Assembly: GCA_021780705.1 (NCBI GenBank)
Contig: JAJXYG010000006.1
Location: forward strand, 1 to 5,158
From: Bacteroidota bacterium
Lineage (GTDB): Bacteria; Bacteroidota; Bacteroidia; Chitinophagales; Chitinophagaceae
DNA: 5,158 nt
Direction: 5' to 3'
Each line of letters starts with the position of its first letter. The first letter of the stretch is position 1. Made by a program: the position numbers and the translations under genes. The notes beneath the pieces are model-generated. The model saw nothing but the letters and a program-made list of their open reading frames with translations, was not told the origin of the DNA and did no database searches. Below are positions 1-5,158 of the stretch, one piece after another.

Positions 1-140
1 TCATGCAGGCTCACTTCGTTCACCAGAGATTGCCCGTCTGAAACCTCTTTGATAACCATGGAGGGATACTCATCTTTTAGAATTTGCACCAATCCCAACC
101 GGACAAAACTATGGTCATCTGCAAGCAACACTTTCTTCAT
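1..140 (-). CDS. NarL/FixJ-type response regulator, N-terminal part (cut by left window edge)
   Basis: This is the start of a response regulator, probably the phosphorylation partner of the upstream kinase. The 46 visible codons begin MKKVLLADDHSFVRLGLVQI, which is the classic opening of a NarL/FixJ receiver domain. D8 and D9 are the acidic pair that binds Mg2+, and the DDH-x-x-x-R-x-G-L pattern is typical of LuxR-type regulators. The phosphoacceptor aspartate (expected near residue 54) and any C-terminal helix-turn-helix lie beyond the left edge, so DNA binding is inferred from the family, not seen. The ATG at 140-138 overlaps the kinase stop TGA at 139-137 as ATGA, so the gene is probably translated by coupling; there is no separate Shine-Dalgarno-like site. 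HisKA_3 kinases normally pair with NarL-type regulators, which fits. Family assignment is firm; the regulated genes are unknown. Confidence 0.93.
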   Translation of the reverse strand, partial: MKKVLLADDHSFVRLGLVQILKDEYPSMVIKEVSDGQSLVNEVSLH

Positions 141-3100
141 GTGATCGGAAATTTCTGATGTGGTAAAATTATAGAAATACGGGTTCCTTTTCCCGGTTTG
201 GACTCTACTTCAAAATCACCTCCCATGGCGCGCACCCTTTCCCTCATCCCGATGATTCCGAAGGTATTCTTCGTATCAATTTCCCTTAAGTCAAATCCGA
301 TACCATCATCTTCTATTGCTACGAGTACCTTGCCAAATTTAATGGCAATTGAAATGCGCACCTCCGTGGCCTGTGCATATTTCATGATATTGGTCAGCGA
401 CTCCTGGAATACCCGGAAAATACAGGTGGAAGTCTGTTCATTTAATTCCATATCCTGGTCCACATACCTGAAAAGAACGGGAATATACGTACTGGAGGTA
501 AATTGCCGGGCATGATATTCCATGGCCTCCACCAATCCGTTATTGTCCAGGATCGTGGGCCTGAGTTCATTGAGAATCTTTCTGACGGATTGGTTGGACC
601 CATCCAGTAACTCGATCATATTTCTAAGCTTGGTCCTTACAGCCGGCTGGGGATTTTCTACGTGCTTTTCTATCCAGGCGATGTCCATTTTGATGGCCGT
701 GAGTTGCTGGCCCAGTTCATCATGGATCTCCCTTCCGATCCGCTTTCTTTCTTCTTCCCGGATCCGCTGAAGGTGGGCGGTAAGCTGGCGCAACCGTTCA
801 TTATAAGCTTTGATCTGCAGTTCTGCATTTTTGGTTTCGGTAATGTCCAGTACGGTACCGAACATGCGGACCGGCTTGCCCTCGGTGTCTCGGATGAGTT
901 CCGCCCTTGCGTTGATCCAGACCACATTTCCCGAGCCATCAATGATCCGGTGGTCAATATTATATTCCTTGTCTCCCCGGATGGCCATTTGAAGCTGTTC
1001 ATCCACATATCCCTTGTCGTCCGGGTGGACCACACTTTTGATGAATTCTCCACAATCGAGGGTTTCCTCCGGAATTCCATAGATCTCGTTGACCTTTTGG
1101 GAAAGGCTTACCTGGTTGGATTCCAGGTCCCAGTCAATAAATCCAAACCGGGCGATTTCTGCACCCTTGAGTACTTTCTGGGTCAATTGCTTTTCCACCT
1201 CCTCGGCATTCTTTCGGTCAGAAATATCCCGGGTCACACTCAGCATGGATACAATCTTCCCCTGGGCATCCCTGAGTGGCACCGCACTGGTTTCCATCCA
1301 GCGGTGGGTGCCCTTCAGACCGGTTATTTCAAATTCCATCTTTTCATCCCTGCCTTCAAAAACGTTCTTTATCATTGCCTCAAACCGGCTGCGATAAGGC
1401 TCCTTGAGCATACTCGATACCCGGGCTCCCCGGACCTTTTCCAGGGAATCCGCCTCCAGCATGGTGAGACCTGCCGGGTTCATTTCCAGCAACTCCCCCT
1501 TTTCATTCAGCAATTTGACACACTCCGGTTCATTATCGAGGATGGTCTTCAGCCGGTTTTCGCTTTCAAGGAGGTTGGCTTCGGCCATCTTTCTTTCGGT
1601 GATGTCTTCGGCGTATCCATACTCCCGCTGTTTGCCATCCTGATCAGTGACTACATTGGTTTTGGCAGAAATCCACCTTACTTCTCCGTTAGGCCGGATG
1701 ATCCGGTAGTTTACCTGGGCCATGCTCGAACTGCCGATGTTGCGGTGTGCTTCAATGATGGTCTCCCGGTCTTCAGGATGGATGGAATTAATAAAATCGG
1801 AAGGATTGCGGTACAAGTCTTCACAACTCCTGCCCCATATCTTTTCATAAGAGGGACTGATGTAAAGGGTTTGATAATTGGACAGGTCATTAACCCAATA
1901 CACCCCTGAGATGCTTTCCACCAGATTCTGAAATTGCCGGTTGGATCGAATGATTTCTTCGTCGGCCTTTTGCTTAAGGGCCTCATTTTCATAAATTTCC
2001 AGCGCAAAGGAAATATCGCCGGTGACTTTTTCCAACAGGGAAATCTCCTCTTCATCAAAGAAATTCTTGGTATCGGAATACAAATTGAATACCCCGATTA
2101 CCTTTTTGAATTTCCGGATCGGCAGCCCGATGGAAGACCGGTAATTTCTCCTGAGTGCTTCCTGTTTCCAGGGTGCCATTTTGGGGTCGTTTTCGATGTC
2201 GTTACTGCAAATGGTCTTCCCCATCGAGATGGCCTGTCCGGAAGGTCCCTTTGCTTCGATACTTCCCTCTTCCACAGAAATGTTCAGGTAGGAAACATAA
2301 TCCGTCTGATACCCGCTGTACATCATCGGCTCCAGGCGGCCGGTATCCGGATTGAGGATCCCGATCCAGGCCAGATTGAAATTGCCCACATTCACTGCGA
2401 TGTCGCAAGCCTGTCTGAAAAGGCTCGTCTCATTACCCGCATGAATGATCATTTGGTTAAACTGGCTGATAAAATAATAAAGACGACTGCTCTTGATAAT
2501 TTTTTGTTCTGCCTGCTTCTGACGGGTCACATCCCTGAAATATATAGAGATGCCTTCCCCAGAAGGATAAATGGAATTTTCCAGCCACCGGTTAAAGGGA
2601 GGGTAAAATTCAGAAAAGCTCACAGGCTTCTGCTCCCTCAGGGCCTTTTGACAGGCCTGCCTGAAAGACTTACCCGCACTATCTGGAAATTCCAGAAAAA
2701 GATGTTTCCCGATAAGCTGGGAAGGCTCCTTTCCAAAGAGCGAACCTGCATTCTGGTTTACATAGGTATATTTCCAATGATGATCCACTGCTACAAAGGC
2801 ATCGGAAATGCTTTCGATCATCGTCCTGAACTTCTCCTCTCTTTTTTGCAGTTCCAGTGCACTCTTATTTCTTTCCAGGGCAATCTTCACGAGGTTGGAA
2901 GCTCGGTCCATGAGCAGTAATTCCTCACTGGCAGGGCTTCCTGCCTGGCGCCGGAAAATAGCAAAGCTCCCCAGTACCGAACCCTTCACATCACAAATTG
3001 GTGCGGTCCAGCAGGCCAGCAGCCCCTCCTTCAGAATCTTTACGCGGTACCTGGTCCATTCAGGATTTTGGGCGATATCAATTATCCGGATCTGCTCCTT

Positions 3101-4849
3101 TTGCAGCGGTCCCGTTTCCGGGTCCTGCCCAGGGGCAGGCGTCAGGGTTTGCGGATCAATTTCACTACAAGCCACCGGCAGATGGGGAGCCGCACAAAAT
3201 GACAGGGTCCGGCGTTCAGGATCCATCAATAAAATGGAACAGACCGAGTGATTGCAAATGGTCTCATAATTAATGACGATTTCATCGAGTATCTCTTTGA
3301 GGGGCTGACCAGTGGCAATCATTTCCATTATTTTCCTTTCCCCTTCCATCAATTTACTGGTCCGCTTCCTTTCGGTGATGTCTCTGATAAAGCTCAGGAA
3401 ATATTGCCCCTGGATCATGGAAGCGCTGATCTCCACGGTAACAAGGGTACCGTCCTTTCTTTTGAAATTCCTCTCGGTAAGTACGGTATGACCCCCTTTA
3501 ATCTCATCGAACTTCAGGGCCGGGTCCCCTGGACCCATGATGGGAAGTTCAGTGACCTTCATTTGGAGAAGTTCCTCCTTGGAATATCCGACCATCTCAC
3601 AAAATTTCCGGTTCACCTCCACGAACCGGTAGGTTTCATCCACAATAGTAATTCCATCAGCTGCCTGTTGTACCAGGGCGCTCAATTTGGCCTCGTTTCG
3701 CTCTACGACTTCTTCTGCGGCCCTTCTTTCGGAAAGGTCGAGCCCTACTCCAATCAGGCACTTCTTGCCTTCATATTCCACTGCTTTCCCCGTGAGGTAA
3801 TAAAATTTCCGGGTTCCGTCTTTCAGCAAGAAGTTAGCTTCCACACTGTCTTCCCCAACCTCAAAGACATGAGCTACTTTTTTCGCCATCAATTCTTTTT
3901 CCTCCTCCCCGAATAGGTCAAAGGGATACAAATCATACACTTCATGCGTAGAATACCCGGTCGCATTTTCAAAATTGCTGTTCCACTTCAAAAACTGTCC
4001 TTCTGCCGTGATCAGGTAAAATACCCCAGGCAGACTGTGAATCAAAGATTCAGAGATGACCTTTTCCTTAAGCAGTTCCCGTTCCAGGGTTTTCTGCCGG
4101 GTTAGGTCGTGCATCAGTACCAAAACCAACTTATCACTCCAGAGAGTATACTGCACTTCAAATTCCACGGTTCCCTGTGAGGAGGTCCATTGAAATTCAT
4201 GGGCAGGTGCCTGCCCTCCGCCTGCAATGACAGACAGGTTCCGGCCGACCTGCTCCCCCACTTCCGGATCAAGGAAATCCCGGATATCTTTACCTGTATA
4301 TGCTTCCACATTGAACTGGAAGGTTTGCATGCCAGGGATACGAAGGGAACTGATCCTGCCATCCGGCCTGCATATCCACAACAGATCAGGCAGGCCATCA
4401 GAGGTGCCATGTGCGCCGAACAGCTTATCAAGAAGTGATGCCCGTTTGGCCGCGAGCAACTGTGACCCTGCCTGCGGGCTTCGATTGCCATACCTCCTGA
4501 TGAGTGCAGGAAGGCCTTCCAGTGAATTTTTGATGAAAAAACCGGCACCCCCGATTTTGATGCTGTCATACACCAGGGCACCATTCATACGGTCAGCTAT
4601 ATAAATTAAGGGTGCCTCAGGCACCACCTTACGGCAAAGAGTAATTGCTTCTTTTCCTCCGAATTCCGCACCTGGATAATCGGACAGGATTACCTGGGGG
4701 TTACAATTATCCAGAGCCCTTTCAAAACTTTTACGGTCACTGACGTGTGTGAACTGAAACTCAAGGCCCGATCCCTTCAGGAAACATTCAATAGCACTTG
4801 CATCTTCCGGGTCCGATTGCAGTGATAGTATCCTAATTTTAGAATTCAT
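137..4849 (-). CDS. Large soluble multi-PAS/GAF sensor histidine kinase (receiver-like, 7 PAS, 2 GAF, HisKA_3, HATPase_c)
   Basis: This 1570-residue sensor kinase should autophosphorylate on histidine and pass the phosphate to the adjacent regulator. Approximate domains: receiver-like 1-122; PAS1 151-254 (divergent); PAS2 262-376; PAS3 386-497; GAF1 505-662; PAS4 671-782; GAF2 789-957; PAS5 970-1089; PAS6 1097-1215; PAS7 1225-1343; HisKA_3 1362-1432; HATPase_c 1473-1565. Each PAS ends in a DIT-ERK-type motif (for example RDITERKR at 489-496). The phosphoacceptor is H1376 in REIHDELGQQL. ATP-binding motifs are the N-box with E1483 and N1487, EDDGIGFD at 1513-1520, GIIGMRERV at 1531-1539 and GKGTRISIILP near the end. 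No hydrophobic membrane span is visible, so a cytosolic location is inferred. The start is M at 4849: the reading frame extends 17 codons upstream to a TTG, but homology to the receiver fold begins with MNSKIRILSL. The gene overlaps the regulator by 4 bases. PAS and GAF ligands cannot be told from sequence; no LOV or bilin-binding motif was seen. Confidence 0.95.
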   Translation of the reverse strand: MNSKIRILSLQSDPEDASAIECFLKGSGLEFQFTHVSDRKSFERALDNCNPQVILSDYPGAEFGGKEAITLCRKVVPEAPLIYIADRMNGALVYDSIKIGGAGFFIKNSLEGLPALIRRYGNRSPQAGSQLLAAKRASLLDKLFGAHGTSDGLPDLLWICRPDGRISSLRIPGMQTFQFNVEAYTGKDIRDFLDPEVGEQVGRNLSVIAGGGQAPAHEFQWTSSQGTVEFEVQYTLWSDKLVLVLMHDLTRQKTLERELLKEKVISESLIHSLPGVFYLITAEGQFLKWNSNFENATGYSTHEVYDLYPFDLFGEEEKELMAKKVAHVFEVGEDSVEANFLLKDGTRKFYYLTGKAVEYEGKKCLIGVGLDLSERRAAEEVVERNEAKLSALVQQAADGITIVDETYRFVEVNRKFCEMVGYSKEELLQMKVTELPIMGPGDPALKFDEIKGGHTVLTERNFKRKDGTLVTVEISASMIQGQYFLSFIRDITERKRTSKLMEGERKIMEMIATGQPLKEILDEIVINYETICNHSVCSILLMDPERRTLSFCAAPHLPVACSEIDPQTLTPAPGQDPETGPLQKEQIRIIDIAQNPEWTRYRVKILKEGLLACWTAPICDVKGSVLGSFAIFRRQAGSPASEELLLMDRASNLVKIALERNKSALELQKREEKFRTMIESISDAFVAVDHHWKYTYVNQNAGSLFGKEPSQLIGKHLFLEFPDSAGKSFRQACQKALREQKPVSFSEFYPPFNRWLENSIYPSGEGISIYFRDVTRQKQAEQKIIKSSRLYYFISQFNQMIIHAGNETSLFRQACDIAVNVGNFNLAWIGILNPDTGRLEPMMYSGYQTDYVSYLNISVEEGSIEAKGPSGQAISMGKTICSNDIENDPKMAPWKQEALRRNYRSSIGLPIRKFKKVIGVFNLYSDTKNFFDEEEISLLEKVTGDISFALEIYENEALKQKADEEIIRSNRQFQNLVESISGVYWVNDLSNYQTLYISPSYEKIWGRSCEDLYRNPSDFINSIHPEDRETIIEAHRNIGSSSMAQVNYRIIRPNGEVRWISAKTNVVTDQDGKQREYGYAEDITERKMAEANLLESENRLKTILDNEPECVKLLNEKGELLEMNPAGLTMLEADSLEKVRGARVSSMLKEPYRSRFEAMIKNVFEGRDEKMEFEITGLKGTHRWMETSAVPLRDAQGKIVSMLSVTRDISDRKNAEEVEKQLTQKVLKGAEIARFGFIDWDLESNQVSLSQKVNEIYGIPEETLDCGEFIKSVVHPDDKGYVDEQLQMAIRGDKEYNIDHRIIDGSGNVVWINARAELIRDTEGKPVRMFGTVLDITETKNAELQIKAYNERLRQLTAHLQRIREEERKRIGREIHDELGQQLTAIKMDIAWIEKHVENPQPAVRTKLRNMIELLDGSNQSVRKILNELRPTILDNNGLVEAMEYHARQFTSSTYIPVLFRYVDQDMELNEQTSTCIFRVFQESLTNIMKYAQATEVRISIAIKFGKVLVAIEDDGIGFDLREIDTKNTFGIIGMRERVRAMGGDFEVESKPGKGTRISIILPHQKFPIT
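3124..3139. repeat. Intragenic 7-bp palindrome, arms CCTGCCC/GGGCAGG
   Basis: CCTGCCC (3124-3130) and GGGCAGG (3133-3139) form an exact inverted repeat with a 2-base centre. It lies inside the kinase gene at codons 571-576, in the Pro/Gly-rich loop of GAF1. The same two arms, in swapped order, recur at 4201-4216. It is coding sequence; any structural role is speculative. Confidence 0.5.
4201..4216. repeat. Intragenic 7-bp palindrome, same arms in swapped order
   Basis: GGGCAGG (4201-4207) and CCTGCCC (4210-4216) are exact reverse complements with a 2-base centre. The repeat lies in the kinase gene at about codons 212-217, in a loop of the divergent PAS1 (GGGQAPAH). Both arms are read in the same codon phase as the matching arms at 3124-3139, giving Gly-Gln and Pro-Ala in each place. 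Confidence 0.5.
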
Positions 4850-4870
4850 TGCCCATTTTTGTTTGAATTT
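4850..4870 (-). promoter_or_regulatory. A-rich leader without Shine-Dalgarno before the kinase ATG
   Basis: Read on the minus strand, the bases just before the kinase ATG are AAATTCAAACAAAAATGGGC followed by A. There is no AGGAGG-like sequence at the usual distance, but there is an A-rich stretch about 7-13 bases upstream. Known Bacteroidota initiation regions are A-rich and rarely use Shine-Dalgarno pairing, so this supports the ATG at 4849. An out-of-frame ATG seven bases upstream (4856-4854) opens a five-codon frame that stops at 4839, inside the kinase. The role of this leader is inferred. Confidence 0.35.
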
Positions 4871-4897
4871 GCGGCATACGCTAAAAAGATGCCCCCC

Positions 4898-4931
4898 CAA
4901 AAGATAGAAAACCGCATTAAGGCGATCCTAA
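4898..4931 (-). promoter_or_regulatory. Weak Bacteroidota-type promoter candidate for the kinase-regulator pair
   Basis: On the minus strand TATCTTTTG (4906-4898) resembles the Bacteroidota -7 element TAnnTTTG, matching seven of eight positions, or the whole motif with one extra T. A poor -33 candidate, TTAG (4931-4928; consensus TTTG), lies 21 bases upstream of it, within the spacing range seen for this promoter class. The element sits about 50 bases before the kinase ATG and is directly followed by a run of seven G. This is the best match in the upstream region but the -33 part is weak, so the call is tentative. Confidence 0.3.
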
Positions 4932-5089
4932 CTGGTAGCCTGAACTTTACAGTTCCCCTTTGGGAGGACCGGAAAAACCCTGCGGGACTGACCCGTGAAT
5001 AAAATCCAAAAAAATCCCTGAAAGCTCATTTCCCGGGTACCAGGATATAATAACCCATTGTCTCACACATATTTACCATTTGGAAAACG

Positions 5090-5110
5090 CTTCCTTCCAA
5101 ACGAAGGAAG
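5090..5110. repeat. Perfect 8-bp inverted repeat (hairpin candidate)
   Basis: CTTCCTTC at 5090-5097 and GAAGGAAG at 5103-5110 are exact reverse complements separated by CAAAC. Neither strand has a strong T-run directly after the stem; the minus strand continues CGTTTTCC, so a terminator for a minus-strand gene lying to the right is possible but weak. It could also be one copy of a dispersed intergenic palindrome, which one window cannot show. The structure is seen directly; its function is unknown. Confidence 0.55.
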
Positions 5111-5158
5111 ATCAGAGAGAGGGGATGTAGCAGCCTCTAAAACCCTACCGGCTATTGG

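Larger units (their letters stand above)
4850..5158. other. Upstream non-coding region, no convincing gene
   Basis: These 309 bases hold the kinase leader and promoter candidate plus short inverted repeats: GAACT/AGTTC with a 4-base loop (4942-4955), CGGG/CCCG with a 5-base loop (4983-4995), and the stronger stem at 5090-5110. A run of seven A lies at 5008-5014 on the plus strand. On the minus strand one frame stays open from the right edge to a TGA at 5065-5063 (about 31 codons). It could be the tail of an upstream gene, but its sequence is not recognisable and it runs through the 5090-5110 palindrome. The other two minus frames meet stops within 14 bases of the edge. On the plus strand one frame is open to the right edge without an ATG. 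I see no tRNA, riboswitch or mobile-element end. Confidence 0.6.

Noticed and set aside
1793..1834. Possible LOV-type flavin motif in PAS5 (GRSCEDLY at 1006-1013 resembles GRNCRFLQ)
   Set aside because: Only G, R and C match, and the context (IHPEDR, VRWI) is that of an ordinary PAS_3-type fold, where a WGRS-like stretch is common. There is no support for photochemistry.
662..1909. 415-codon open frame on the plus strand
   Set aside because: It lies wholly antisense to the PAS5-PAS7, HisKA_3 part of the kinase, whose motifs are clear. The antisense translation has no recognisable domain and is a shadow of codon usage.
1934..2920. 328-codon open frame on the plus strand
   Set aside because: It is antisense to GAF1-GAF2 coding sequence with well-conserved family motifs on the minus strand, and it shows no domain of its own.
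3248..3916. 222-codon open frame on the plus strand
   Set aside because: It is antisense to PAS2-PAS3 and GAF1, and its translation has no domain-like pattern.
4850..4900. 17-codon N-terminal extension of the kinase from TTG at 4900
   Set aside because: The extension starts at a TTG that overlaps the promoter candidate, reads through the G tract, and has no family resemblance. The ATG at 4849 begins exactly at the first receiver strand.
4943..5042. 33-codon minus-strand frame starting at the ATG at 5029, before the kinase
   Set aside because: The translation (starting MSFQGFFWIL) has no recognisable pattern and no A-rich or Shine-Dalgarno leader, and runs of this length are expected by chance.
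5008..5046. Terminator candidate on the minus strand: ATCCTG and CAGGGAT arms before seven T
   Set aside because: The stem is short, needs a bulge and a loop of about 20 bases, and no certain upstream gene ends here. The T run alone is not enough.

Overview
The window is almost entirely one two-component signalling locus read on the minus strand. A very large soluble sensor histidine kinase (137-4849, 1570 residues) is followed by the first 46 codons of a NarL/FixJ-type response regulator (1-140), whose gene runs off the left edge. The two genes overlap by four bases (ATGA), so they form a translationally coupled kinase-regulator pair.

The kinase has, in order, a receiver-like domain that appears to have lost its metal-binding residues, three PAS domains, a GAF domain, a PAS domain, a second GAF domain, three more PAS domains, then a HisKA_3 dimerisation/phosphotransfer domain and a HATPase_c domain. 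No membrane segment, signal peptide or HAMP domain is visible. It is therefore most likely a cytosolic kinase that integrates several intracellular signals through stacked PAS/GAF modules. It would phosphorylate the neighbouring DNA-binding regulator, whose targets lie outside the window.

The remaining 309 bases (4850-5158) contain no convincing gene. They hold the kinase leader with a weak Bacteroidota-like promoter candidate, a seven-base G tract (minus strand), and several small inverted repeats. The best of these is a perfect 8-bp stem at 5090-5110.

The organism is probably a member of Bacteroidota of moderate GC content. This is an inference from an A-rich leader with no Shine-Dalgarno sequence before the kinase start, a TAnnTTTG-like element upstream, and a style of PAS/GAF/HisKA_3 kinase common in that phylum. 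I see no mobile element, CRISPR array, tRNA or rRNA. I found no clearly new system. The points worth a second look are the degenerate receiver, a remodelled loop in GAF1, and two in-frame palindromes with identical arms.
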